A stretch of 64,000 bases of DNA from Pollenia angustigena (GCA_930367215.1 OV884057.1:205457621-205521620), one strand, 5' to 3'; positions 22,631-33,028 are shown, counted from the first letter of the stretch. The notes: a model not told the origin generated them from the sequence alone. Translations and numbers: made by a program.

Positions 22631-23070
22631 CAAGGCGAATTTATAAAGGTGACCGCATCATGAGATAGAGTTATGCTAGCTATCCCTTTTTATTGAAAAA
22701 TACTATGTATTTTGTTTTTGTAAAAAATTAGAGTGAATGTCAAAAATATTTGTTGAAAATATAAAAAATTAAATTTTTTTGTTAATAAAATATACACAAT
22801 TGCTTAAGAAACTCCTCAATTGCAAATTAATTGTGGCTCCACTTATTCCTTACGCATCATCAATTTCATGTGTTTATATTTTTTTCACTTTTTTTGTTTT
22901 ATATAATTTAAATAAGTTTTTTTTTTTTCAACTATTTAAATTTTTATTGAATTTTAAATTTGAATTAATTTTTTCACAAAATGTAAACAAAGCTTGACAT
23001 TCAGTATACACACAAAAAAATAAACAATAAACAGATGACTGGAAAATGTCACCTTTATGAATTCGCCTTG
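22631..23070. mobile_element. CAAGGCGAATT-family MITE, perfect 8-bp TSD
   Basis: CAAGGCGAATTTATAAAGGT (22631) is inverted at 23070. The 8-bp duplication AGCACGAC flanks it (22623-22630, 23071-23078). The interior is AT-rich without coding capacity. Confidence 0.9.
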
Positions 23071-23198
23071 AGCACGACGAACAAAATCTTATTAATTAAG
23101 AATATAGATTTTAATATTTTGAACTAGATTTGGCACAAGGGCCTTGATTTGGCCGCTATATTTGATTTGTTTTTGACATCACTGATAAGCAGTAACAT

Positions 23199-23204
23199 CA
23201 GCTG
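23199..23204 (+). promoter_or_regulatory. CAGCTG motif in presumed ancestral Trm1 promoter
   Basis: This lies just left of the hAT-like insertion. If the insertion is removed, the motif would sit about 90 bp from the Trm1 start codon. Assignment as promoter is inference. Confidence 0.3.
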
Positions 23205-23553
23205 TGCAAAAAAACGTGCAATAGGGATGGGCAAATGTAAAAAATATATATTGTCGATATTTCTTAAGAATATTTTTATAATTAATTAAAAATATCGATA
23301 TATCGAAAGTATTTAGCTGAAATTATTGTAACCAAAAACTAACTTATGTACAAACATATTACATGTAATTCCACTGTAACTTGTTATTGTTTTGTTTTGC
23401 TATATTAAATTTAATTCTACAATAAAAACGAATATTCAGTATAAACAAAAAAAGAAAGAATAAAAAAACTGTGGTAAAGCGTTAAGCAGAAAGGGAAAAG
23501 TGGAAATCGGTGCTCGCAAAGGTTGTGTTTTATCACCACTTCTATTTAATATA

Positions 23554-23852
23554 CGGGCATGTTCTGACAATCGCAAAGCGCTAAATATTGGCGATTCTGA
23601 CTTAAAATCGCAAATTTGAATTTGAATCGCAAGAAGTTTGGCGACTTAAAATTGAAAAAGAGAACTAAAATATTTGTAAAAAAAACTATGGCAAATCGCA
23701 AGCTTAACGCACGAGTTCGAGAACACCATAAAATAAATCTTTCGTTTTCAAATCGTGCGATTTATCACAAAGGGACCAATAAGGACCCAAGTGAGCTGTC
23801 TGTTGATAGCTGCCCATGGAACCTAAATCGTGCAATTGTCAGAACATGGCCG
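23554..23852. mobile_element. CGGGCATGTTCT-family MITE in the LINE
   Basis: CGGGCATGTTCTGACAATCG (23554) is inverted at 23852, with ATA on both sides. The interior includes a segment (23763-23826) with TATCACAAAGGGACC that recurs at 48505. Family members: 35475, 47243, 56223 and 61632. Confidence 0.75.
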
Positions 23853-23968
23853 ATAGTCGATCTTTATTACGCATCTTTATTACGATGATATTTGCCTATT
23901 AGCTCACAGCTTCTCAGATCTTGCATCAAATCTTCGAAATATAACAACAGGTGCAGCTGGACTTAAGA

Positions 23969-24214
23969 CACAAAGCATACAGAGATGAAAAAAATGACGT
24001 ATGAAAAATGCCCAAATCATTTGTGAGGGCAGCTTTCGAAGAAAAAGAAATGAAAATGTTTTTTTATTGTAAAGTTGCAATGTTTAAAAACAGACCGCTA
24101 CTATCAACACGGATTGCGTAATCAAAACAAAAAATGCAAAAAGGGCAGCTTTCGAATAAAAAGACAGAAAAAACACAATATTTTCTGTCTCGTGACGCCT
24201 CTGTATGCTCTGTG
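23969..24214. mobile_element. CACARAG-family MITE, perfect 8-bp TSD
   Basis: CACAAAGCATACAGAG (23969) is inverted at 24214; the duplication ACTTAAGA is perfect (23961-23968, 24215-24222). It lies within the LINE fragment. Confidence 0.9.
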
Positions 24215-24366
24215 ACTTAAGATTAAAAAAAAGCCAAAGCAGTGCAAGTTGATGCGAAGTCTCAGAAATTATTTACAATAAGAAATAATTTCCAAAAATG
24301 GCGAGTCAAATGAATACATTGACAACCGTGTACAGGAAGCGTGACAAACTTTCGGTCGTTTAAGAC

Positions 24367-24549
24367 TATTGTAATCTCAGTATTAAATTTCGATGAATAA
24401 AAGGCAAGACGTTTTATAAAAAACAATTAAATATTTATTGAAAACAATAAATAATATTTAGAAACGATTTCATATACAATTAATATTCAACTGAAAATTT
24501 TTGAGAACATTTTCTGAAACTTATTTTTCTGATTGCTTTTATTTCAACA
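24367..24549 (-). repeat. copia 3' LTR (183 bp)
   Basis: On the element strand it begins TGTTGAAAT and ends ACAATA. It is intact, unlike the 5' LTR. Confidence 0.9.
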
Positions 24550-24565
24550 CCCCCTCTCAATCAGA
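24550..24565 (-). other. copia polypurine tract
   Basis: GATTGAGAGGGGG on the element strand directly precedes the 3' LTR; second-strand primer. Confidence 0.8.
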
Positions 24566-27500
24566 TAATCCAATAACATTTCTAAAGTTTTGAAAACGAA
24601 ATGTATCTGTAGCTTTAGTAAATATATCTGCTATCTGTTCACTTGTTCCAATATGCTCTATCTTGATTTTATTACTGTCACGAACGAAATGATGTGTTAT
24701 ATCAATATGCTTTGCACGTTTACTTCCCAAATTTGTTGCCATTCTAATACAACCACGATTGTCTTCATACAATATAACTGGTTTATCTTCCGGCATGATA
24801 TTGAGATCATGAAGTTTTCCTTTTAACCAAATAGCTTCCGCATTAGCCAAACTCAGAGCCATATATTCAGCTTCACTAGAAGATTTTGCTACAGTTTGTT
24901 GTTTTTTGCTGCACCATGAAACAGTACATCCAAAAACTTTAAAAACATATCCGCTCACTGATTTTCGATCAGTTGCATCTGATGCCCAATCAGCATCAAC
25001 AAACCCAATAATGGGTTCATTATTTGTGACTTTTAAATGTAGCTTCATCAGCGATGTTCCCTTTAAATATCGAACAATTCGTTTTAAATGCTGCCAATGA
25101 ATTTCATTTGGATTTTGCTGGAACCTTCCCATATAGCCAACAGGATAGCAAATGTCAGGTCGAGAACATAACATTATGTACATTTAACTACCAATTAGCT
25201 CTCTATAAGGTTGGCTGCATTCTGATTTAAGGTTTTTAGTTAATTGCAATCCTTTTTCCATTGGACTTTTAACTGTAGTGCATTCAACCAGTCCAAACTT
25301 TGATAATATTTTTTCAATACCTGCATTTTGCGAAATTAAAACTTCTTTTCCCTTATGTTGGATCTTCATGCCAAGAAAAAATTTAAGAACTCCGCAATCA
25401 GTCATCTCAAAACGTTTTGATAAATCTTTCTTAAACTTTTCAATACTTGTTAATCTACTACCAGCAATAAGTAGATCATCAACATACATTATAATAATTA
25501 GATCATCATTATGGTTTTCATTTTGTTTTTTTATAAAGGCAATAATCATGTTTGGATCTTTTAAATCTCAGTGAAAGAATAAAATTGTTAAATTTCATAT
25601 TCCAACATCTTGGAGCTTGCTTTAAGCCATACAATGATTTATTTAATTTACAAGCCATTATATCATTTGCTTGAACTCCCTCTGGTATTTTCATGAACAC
25701 GTCTTTTTGCAGATCACCATGTAGAAAAGCAGTCTTTACATCTAAATGATGAAAAATATATTTACGATGCAAACCAACAGCTTACACTACACGTATTGTT
25801 GTCAATTTAGCTACAGGTGCATACGTTTCAAAGAAATCAATACCTTGCTTTTGTTGAAAGCCTTTTGCAACCAGTCGAGCTTTATATTTTGTTGGATTGC
25901 CACTTTCATCTAATTTAATACAAAAAACCCATTTCGAATTTAAAAGTTTAATATTTTTAGGAGCTTCTACGATTTTCCAGACTTGATTTTTGTCCATGGA
26001 CTTGAGTTCTTCAGAAACTGCTTGCAACCATTTATCAGCATCATCAAGTTTAATATCACGATATGTTTCTGAAATTGTTTTGTTTGTAACAGAAACTTCA
26101 AACCCAGTTATATAATTTAGTAGTTTTCTAGGCGCGTATCTTTCACGATTAGTACGACGGACTGGAACAGCTGCATCAGAGAGAGTTTCATAATCTTCAG
26201 TTAAATCTACATCATCATTATCAACTATAACTCTGTTATCAGTATTTAATTCATCTACAGTTTCATCTTCGCTGATGTCAGTTCTTGCTACTGCAACTTC
26301 ATTTTCGTCATATATTGATTCAGTTATAGATAGAGCACCATCACATTCATTTTCCCCCTCTTGCTCATGTCTTCTTTTAACAGTAACAACATCATTTAAA
26401 GTTCCGTTGTTTAATTGCATGAAGGAAAAATGTTTTCTTCAAATTTTACATCTCTTGCAATTATAACTTTTTGTTTTTCCATGTCCCAAAGACGATAACC
26501 ATTGGGAACATATCCAACCATTACACACTTTTTACTTCTTGCATCAAGCTTTTTGCGACACTGACGTGGAATCCAGGCATATGCTTTACAACCAAAAACC
26601 TTTATTTTTTTAAATGTTGGCTTGACACCTGGCCACATCTCTGCGGGGGTCCTAAAATTATCAAGACATCTTGTCGGACAACGATTAATTAAATAAACAG
26701 CCGTCAAAGCAGCTTCAGACCACATCGCTTTCGGAGCATGAGACTGAATTAACATTGTTCTTATCTTCTCTGTTATTGTGCGGTTAAACCTATCCGCAAC
26801 TCAATTTTGTTGAGGAGTGTACGGCACTTTCGGTTCTACTTGTATACCTTTGTTTTTGTACCACTCATGTTGTTGTTTAGATAAGTATTCTGTACCTTGA
26901 TCAAATGTACGCTTTGAAATAAAGTTTCCACTAAACATGCTTGTAGCAAGGGCTTCATATTCTTGCAAAGATTTGAAAACGTCAGAATTTTTCTTGATTA
27001 GGTATATCATCGCAAAATGTGAAAAGTCGTCTATGAAGCTTACGAAATATTTATATCCGTTCCAAGTAATTGGATCAAAAGGTCCACAAACATCAGAATG
27101 TATTCTTTCCAAAACCCTTTTAGCTCTAACACGATTATCATCAAAAGGTTCTCTACACTGCTTACCTTCAATACACACGTCACAAAAACCAAGCGAATTT
27201 GATTTCAGACAAAGTCCACTAATAAGATTAGCCTTTTCTATCTTTCGAAGTGTATTTTCACCAATATGCCCAAGTCGACGATGCCATAAGACAACATTAT
27301 CTACAGTATTTAATAATGCAGATGAACTGTTTACATTAACGGTTAGTGAATATAAATTTTCACATAAATTGGCCGTAGCAATTACTTCTTTGTTCTTCAA
27401 AATAACCGCTTTATCATTCAAAAACTTTACTACTATATTGGCATTAGTAAGTTTTCTAACTGATAGCAAATTATCACGTAAATCAGGAATATAAGTACTT

Positions 27501-29160
27501 CTTTAATCTCAAGTGGTACACCTTTGTTACTTATGCCGTTTATTTCACCATATTGTTTTGCTATTATAAATTCCTTGTTTTTGGCTACATTAATTTCAAC
27601 CGGATTTTTCATCTCCTTCATATATTTAAAACACCATTTTTCATTTGACATATGATCACTTGCTCCAGAATCCAACTTGAAAATAATATGTTTGCTGTTA
27701 TCATTACACTTTTGTTTTAGTTTACTGTTAACCATGAAGCAAACACTTTTATTTTTAACCATTTGCACTTCAGAGTTTTTACAATCACGGGCCTGATGAC
27801 CAAACTTGTTGCAATTGAAGCATTTACCATTGAACTTCTTGAACTTTTTGGACTTCTTGCCAACAAAACCAGTTTTCTCTTCAATATCTTCTTCATATCG
27901 GTCAGATATTTTTGCTTCCTCTGACATTAACCTCTCTTTAACTAAATTAAACGTTAGCTTACCCTCTTCAACATTTTACAGTGCAGTTACCAATGGATCA
28001 AATTTTTCTGGGAGGGTTAAAAACAATTGTGCTAATAAATCAGAGTCTTCAATGGTAGCGCCGGTCATCTTCAATTGTCGTATCAAGTTTTCAAATGTCA
28101 TTATGTGGGCAATCACATTATCACCTTTGTTCATACGCATTCTTTATAATTTTTTACGCAATAAAAGTTGATTCTCCAACGATTTCTTTGCAAACACAGA
28201 TTGTAAGCTATCCCACATATGGGCACTTCCAAGATTGTAAACGGGACATTCGCACACGTTTATATTGACAAAACTGTAAAAAACAACCTGATTTTCATTT
28301 TTTAAATTAATGATTCTTTTAACTCTCAATAAGCTCTTTAATTTCCGCAAATGAAATTTTTCGCTTACTGTCGAGGTTTCCGAGATAATTGCAAAAAACC
28401 AGTGATTGTAAACGGGACAAAAAACGGAAGTGGGTTTTAAGGGGTAACCGTTTAAACAGTGATTTCTGCGAAACCTGACACAATATTTTATTGGGATTAA
28501 TTTTAAAATGTTGCGTACTAATGTGCCCTAAAAATGGTTTCGATTTCAAAATAAAATATGAATTACATTTTTTTAAATAAATTGTTAAAGAAATTGTAAA
28601 CGGGACAATTTTTCCACCATGATTTAAAATTTTTTTATGTTGCTATTAATATTCCTTTTTATAAGAAACTTAATAAAAAATGTTTTTCAGATCATAAATA
28701 TGCCTTAGATTAGAATATTGTTGTTCCAAATGCATATTTTCTAATATACACAAGTATGTGCTAAAAGTTGTAGTACTTCGTTTACCATTTATCTTTTTTT
28801 TCGAATCAATTAATATTTACGCATATATTAAAAAAATATAAACAATTCTCTAAATAAATCTTGAAAAGAAAAAATTTTTTTTTTCCATTTGTTGTGGTTG
28901 ACGTTTTTTTGGAAATAGCCATATCTTTTGCCGTATTCTTTTCGCGAACATAACACAAACAATCTGAATGTAGAAATCCAGCCAACCGATATTTTTCTTT
29001 CTAATCGTTCTTCATAAAATTGCCATTCAGTCCTGCATCTAAGGGTGGATTGCCGGTTAGGACTTCTAATAATCCCAAAGAGTCCAAATGCAATTTTACG
29101 CGAAACTGCCAATCATTGAAACCCGAGCCATTAAACTGCGGAATTTTCGGAAGATTCTTT
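24557..29160 (-). pseudogene. copia gag-pol polyprotein, broken
   Basis: Domains in order on the minus strand: Gag start (PQFNGSGFNDWQF, about 29145) running to NTAKDM, then across an insertion to WDSLQSVF (28215); CCHC knuckle CFNCNKFGHQARDC (about 27800); protease DSGASDHMS (about 27660); integrase with the HRRLGH zinc region and GPFDPITWNGYKYFVSFIDD (27300-26800); RT with HLDVKTAFLHGDL (25750) and YVDDLL (25480); RNase H to 24557. At least three frameshifts (near 25530, 26415, 27450) and three in-frame stops (near 25184, 25780, 26801) inactivate it. Plus-strand open frames here are shadows. Confidence 0.92.
28221..28920. mobile_element. ~700-bp insertion in copia gag
   Basis: The Gag frame stops at ...NTAKDM and resumes at WDSLQSVF exactly across this segment; ATAT flanks both sides (28217-28220, 28921-28924). 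Imperfect inverted ends GGGCACTTCC and GGAAATAGCC. Inside, the 12-mer GTAAACGGGACA occurs three times (28238, 28406, 28597). Type unknown. Confidence 0.7.
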
Positions 29161-29161
29161 T

Positions 29162-29176
29162 GAGTCGCCCATAACC
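29162..29176 (-). other. copia primer-binding site (tRNA-iMet half-molecule type)
   Basis: The element strand reads GGTTATGGGCGACTC directly after the 5' LTR. Drosophila copia uses GGTTATGGGC, complementary to an internal part of initiator tRNA-Met. Confidence 0.88.
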
Positions 29177-29283
29177 TATTGTAATCTCAGTATTAAATTT
29201 CGATGAATAAAAGGCAAGACGTTTTATAAAAAACAATTAAATATTTATTTATTCAGCAGCCTTCGATGGCTGCGAGTGTAAGA

Positions 29284-29344
29284 CGGCAAAACTATCTGAG
29301 GAGATCGAGTGGTTGCGATCGAAACATGTCATAGTAACCTGCCG
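29284..29344 (+). ncRNA. Type-I hammerhead ribozyme, repeat 1
   Basis: Stem I outer CGGCA (29284-29288) pairs TGCCG (29340-29344); stem I inner ACTAT (29291-29295) pairs ATAGT (29331-29335). Core CTGAGGA (29296-29302) matches CUGANGA. Stem II GATCG/CGATC (29303-29307, 29316-29320) has an 8-nt loop. GAAA (29321-29324) is followed by CATG and the cleavage triplet GTC; predicted cut after 29330. Stem III is minimal: CATG is self-complementary, suggesting cleavage as a dimer, as reported for minimal type-I hammerheads. All invariant core positions are present. Confidence 0.82.
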
Positions 29345-29847
29345 GCCAGGGTTCAACCCCTAGCCACGTCAAGAATGAAAGATTATCAATAACAATTTTA
29401 ATTAATTTTCATGTTGTAAAATTCCTTTCTTCATAAAATAATTTAATGAAAATTAAATTTGATGAACTTAAGCCTAATTAAAAATATTGAAAATTTGGAT
29501 TAAAAACCATAAATAGTTCAACAAAATAACCACAATACTAATTACTGTTAAAGCTAAGGCACGAGCTCTATGTGTACATTTGTCCTTCAAGTTGTGCTGA
29601 AAAAGGTCAACAGAAAAGAGAAAGACAAAATGAAAAAACAAAAAAATGTACTTGGACTTCAAGAAAAAAATTCTTGACAAAGTACGAAAAAACAGAAGTA
29701 AGGAAAAAACATGTAAAATCAATTAAAATGGATAATCATTCAGGAAAAGCAAATTTCGATCTACCAAATGTTAAAAATACAAATTTGGTTTAAGGATTGA
29801 TATTTGACTATTGACGTCAGCAGCCTTCGATGGCTGCGAGTGTAATA

Positions 29848-29908
29848 CGGCAAAACTATCTGAGGAGATCGAGTGGTTGCGATCGAAACATGTCATAGTA
29901 ACCTGCCG
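29848..29908 (+). ncRNA. Type-I hammerhead ribozyme, repeat 2
   Basis: Same structure as the first copy with every paired and core base conserved: CGGCA 29848-29852 with TGCCG 29904-29908, ACTAT 29855-29859 with ATAGT 29895-29899, core 29860-29866, GAAA 29885-29888. Predicted cut after 29894, 564 nt from the first cut. Confidence 0.82.
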
Positions 29909-30133
29909 GCCAGGGTTCAACCCCTAGCCACGTCAAGAATTGAAAGATTATCAATAACAATTTTAATTAATTTTCATGTTGTAAAATTCCTTTCTTCATA
30001 AAATAATTTAATGAAAATTAAATTTGATGAACTTAAGCCTAATTAAAAATATTGAAAATTTGGATTAAAAACCATAAACAGTTCAACAAAATAACCACAA
30101 TACTAATTATTTATTTAAAACAATAAATAATAT

Positions 30134-31595
30134 ATTCAACATTTTTCATTTTTCGAATTTATTCTATTGTAGTGTATGCATACTTATGCACATCACTGTA
30201 CTATATGTAACATAAAACCCTAATACAAAAATTGTTAAAGGTGTTATGATACTTGCTATCAAGGTATATTTACACAAGGTTAACTCGTTGGCCCATATGT
30301 TTGTCAGCTGTTTACCCCAGTTGGAACCCAAACGTCAAATTTCGTGTACATGAGCCAAAATTTGTACATGTGTGCATGTGTTTTATATGAAAACAATTTT
30401 GACAACTCGGTTCCACTCGCTTATTTTTATAGAGCAGCATGTCTACACTCCCCGATGAGTCTACCTTGTGTTAATGTACCTTGCTTGCTATTTTTTGTAT
30501 TGGATTTTTTTAGGATTGACTGAATGAAACAACAAATGCGAGAAAGAACAAGAAATACAATTTGATAAACAAACCCTTTTTTCTGATTGACATTTCTCAT
30601 GTTTATTTTTTTCTTTGACCAAAACAAAAAAAAAATGGTAAAAGCTTGGGCAGATGAAACTATTTGGTTTTTGATCAGTGAAATAAAGCAGGTGCCCTTC
30701 ATATGGGATTTCAAATCATAAATTTTCAATTAAAGAAAATACCCCGATGTAATTCGTAATATTTTACATTATTTGCATTAAATTTTATTGTTTAAAAAAA
30801 AAAATTGTTTGTGATTCCAAATAAAATGTAAACAAAACAAACAATACTGCCCACGTTTTTTGCCCACAAAAACCCGTCAAAAAGCTAAAAATCGCAAAAA
30901 AAAAAAAAGTTAAAACCCGCTACTTTCGATAAAAAACTAAAAAAATTGGCAACAGTGCTAACAATTAATCTGGAAATGTCAATTTTAAGTTAAAAATTTT
31001 TGTATTTTTTTGACAGTCTTAGATTATTTATCGATAACACATGTATATTTGTTTGACATTTCAAGATTTTTTTATGATATAATCATACTCTTTACACTTA
31101 GTCAGTTTTCCTATGCAAATATATTTGCACTGTTCTCCAATATAGAAAAAAATACAAAAAATAGCAAGCATCATAACAGCTTAAGTTTAATTTAAATAAA
31201 AGAAATTTATGTTAAGTCAGCAGAAATTGTCACAACAGAAATATTTGTAAGTGTTTTAAGAAAATTAAGTTCAATAAAATTTATTTTTAGCGAGAAATGC
31301 TGACTAATAGAATATTTTAGTATATAAGCTAGTATAATTATTCAATAAAGGCAGAATTAATTCAACTCTCAAATAGACTTGTTTTACTTCTCAAAAATTT
31401 CGTGCATTTTAATGCTCGGCAAAAAGCGGCAGAAGTGCTAAGAAAATACTGAGCTAAATTTCAGTTATGTATTTTATAGTCTATAAAGTAATTTCTGAAA
31501 AATTGAAGGAATAGAACTATTACAAAAAAGCTTTATAAAATACATAACTGAAATTTAGCTCATAGAATAAATTCGAAAAATAAAAAATGTTGAAT
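30134..31595. mobile_element. 1.46-kb element in copia LTR, 34-bp inverted ends
   Basis: ATTCAACATTTTTCATTTTT (30134) continues for 34 bp and is inverted at 31595 with one mismatch. ATAATAT is duplicated (30127-30133, 31596-31602). No transposase is visible. It contains the MITE 30260-30483 and a foldback at 31450-31561 (GAGCTAAATTTCAGTTATGT and its complement). hAT-like by TSD length; inference. Confidence 0.75.
30260..30483. mobile_element. CAAGGTATATT-family MITE, perfect 8-bp TSD
   Basis: CAAGGTATATTTACACAAGG (30260) is inverted at 30483; CTTGCTAT is duplicated (30252-30259, 30484-30491). Sister of 15064-15285. Confidence 0.9.
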
Positions 31596-31936
31596 ATAAT
31601 ATAAAGTAACCTTCGGAAGGAAATAATTCCCAGTTTTTACAGTAAATAATATTTGGAAACGATTTCATATACAATTATTTTTCAACTGAAAATTTTTGAC
31701 AAAATTTTCTGAAACTTATTTTTCTGAATGCTTTGATTTCAACAAAGACCCATTTGGAATTTATCTTCACTCTCTTAGCCCACAAAGTTAAAAATATTTA
31801 ACACAAATGTGAAGTCCACTCTCCTCTACGGTTGCGAGACATGGAACGCTACCCCTCTAGACATGCAGAAGATCCAGGTGTTTGTGAATCAATGTTTTCG
31901 CAGGATATTGCGAATAATCTGGCCTAGAGTAATGCC

Positions 31937-32373
31937 CAAGGCCCATTGAAAAGGTCTGCGCAAGAAGCCTGATGATCATTGTTTTCGTTCTTTTGAGCTT
32001 TCAAAAGTTGTTTAAATACACGTTTTTTCCTTTTGCATTGTATATGTGGTAGTAAGTTTTTGACAGCTTAAAAGAAAAAGTTTTTTGTTTTTGTACAAGT
32101 AAGCCACAAAGTATACAGAGATGAAAAAAGTGACGTATGAAAAATGCCTAAATCATTTGCGAGGGCAGCTTTCGAAGAAAGAAAACTATTTTTGTTAGTG
32201 AAGTGACTGTGCGTAAAAACAGGCCGCTACTATCTACACAAATTGCATAATCAAAACAAAAAACGCAAAAAGGGCAGCTTTCGAAGAAAAAGACAGAAAA
32301 AAACACAATATTTTCTGTCTCGTGACGCCTCTGTATACTCTGTGAAGTAAGCAGACCTGATAGATGGGCCTTG
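31937..32373. mobile_element. CAAGGCC-family MITE in LINE, perfect 8-bp TSD
   Basis: CAAGGCCCATTGAAAAGGTC (31937) is inverted imperfectly at 32373 (GACCTGATAGATGGGCCTTG); GTAATGCC is duplicated (31929-31936, 32374-32381). It is interrupted by the MITE 32105-32344. It is nearly identical to the target of the gypsy insertion at 37475. Confidence 0.9.
32105..32344. mobile_element. CACARAG-family MITE nested in CAAGGCC MITE, perfect TSD
   Basis: CACAAAGTATACAGAG (32105) is inverted at 32344; AAGTAAGC is duplicated (32097-32104, 32345-32352). Confidence 0.92.
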
Positions 32374-32392
32374 GTAATGCCCAACAACAGGC

Positions 32393-32637
32393 CACAGAGT
32401 ATACAGAGGCGTCACGAGACAGAAAATATTGTGTTTTTTTCTGTCTTTTTCTTCGAAAGCTGCCCTTTTTGCGTTTTTTGTTTTGATTATGCAATTTGTG
32501 TAGATAGTAGCGGCCTGTTTTTACGCATTGTCACTTCACTAACAAAAACGTTTTCCTTCTCTTTCTTCGAAAGCTGCCCTCGCAAATGATTTAGGCATTT
32601 TTCATACGTCACTTTTTTCATCTCTGTATACTTTGTG
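32393..32637. mobile_element. CACARAG-family MITE, opposite orientation, 7-bp TSD
   Basis: It begins CACAGAGTATACAGAGGCG and ends ATACTTTGTG; AACAGGC is duplicated (32386-32392, 32638-32644). It is nearly a mirror of 32105-32344, only 48 bp away, so the two could form a long hairpin. Confidence 0.9.
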
Positions 32638-33028
32638 AACAGGCTGTGGAAACAATCCTACCAACAATTCATGGCCACAGAAATAAAAAAAAAACGTAAA
32701 TGGCGGTGGATTTGCCACACTTTAAGAAGATCAAGGAATGACATCACAAGAAATTCCATAGACTGAAAAATTCACAATGAATTTTCTTGTATTAAGAAAC
32801 GAAATTGATTACTTTGGAAAATAATCTTTTTCCCGTGTATAAAAAGATCGTCGTAAATAAATATGGGTATTTTAAATATCTTCTATATATGTATATATAT
32901 CGACTATTTTTTTCAAATATCGATGTTTCGATTGATCGATAATTATTGCCTATCCCTAACGTGCAAAACGATTTGTTTTGAAAAGGTGTTTTTTTTTGTA
33001 AATATTTTTTTAAAATTATTACAGTAAA

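Larger units (their letters stand above)
29252..30107 (+). mobile_element. Retrozyme-like element: two 290-bp repeats with hammerhead ribozymes
   Basis: 856-bp insertion flanked by a 10-nt match TATTTATTTA (29242-29251, 30108-30117). It comprises direct repeats 29253-29542 and 29817-30107 (nearly identical: a G/T change and a one-base indel among the differences) around a 274-bp core with no recognised protein, primer site or polypurine tract. Each repeat starts with a GCAGCC/GGCTGC hairpin, then a hammerhead ribozyme, then a GGTTCAACCCC motif resembling a pol III B box. Repeats do not begin TG or end CA, so this is not an ordinary LTR pair. Plant and animal retrozymes and Penelope-like elements are the known classes with ribozymes in terminal direct repeats; the choice between them is open. 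Confidence 0.75.
24367..31744 (-). mobile_element. Ty1/copia LTR retrotransposon, degenerate, TSD AAGAC
   Basis: Complete boundaries: 3' LTR 24367-24549, 5' LTR 29177-31744 (itself interrupted), 5-bp duplication AAGAC at 24362-24366 and 31745-31749. The GAGGGGG polypurine tract lies against the 3' LTR and a copia-type primer site against the 5' LTR. When the element is ignored, the LINE frame reads continuously across the duplication (GRLR-IW), which confirms the insertion point. Confidence 0.93.
29177..31744 (-). repeat. copia 5' LTR, split by two insertions
   Basis: LTR pieces are 29177-29251, 30118-30133 and about 31643-31744. Interruptions are the ribozyme element 29252-30107 and the element 30134-31595. 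About 40-50 bp next to 31603-31642 match neither LTR and are unexplained. Confidence 0.85.
23500..32766 (+). pseudogene. LINE reverse-transcriptase fragment, split by later insertions
   Basis: Segments read in order: 23500-23553 (GARKGCVLSPLLFNI), 23853-23968 (YYDDICLLAHSFSDL, the RT catalytic box with the usual YADD changed to YYDD), 24215-24366 (...TFGRLR), 31745-31936 (IWNL...FNTNVKSTLLYGCETW), 32382-32392, and 32645-32766 (LWKQS...KRKWRWICHTLRR, then stop). The arrangement is that of RTE/CR1-related ORF2 carboxyl ends. The fragment has its own stops and an internal deletion, so it was dead or decayed. The insertion points are those of the elements listed below. Confidence 0.85.
23222..32958. 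mobile_element. 9.7-kb nested insertion with hAT-like ends and TSD ACGTGCAA
   Basis: The left end TAGGGATGGGCAAAT and right end ATTGCCTATCCCTA are inverted, and ACGTGCAA is duplicated perfectly (23214-23221, 32959-32966). YAGGG-TGGGCA ends with an 8-bp TSD are hAT-like. No transposase survives; the interior is a LINE fragment split by at least six later insertions, listed separately. The insertion lies 62 bp upstream of the Trm1 start codon. Confidence 0.8.

Noticed and set aside
29345..29375. tRNA gene suggested by a GGTTCAACCCC B-box-like motif
   Set aside because: No cloverleaf forms: acceptor and anticodon stems are absent, and the upstream sequence folds instead as a hammerhead ribozyme. 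Kept only as a possible internal promoter motif.
29252..30107. Ordinary LTR (TRIM) element or SINE dimer
   Set aside because: Repeats lack TG/CA ends, primer site and polypurine tract, and the ribozyme in each repeat fits a retrozyme or Penelope-like design better.
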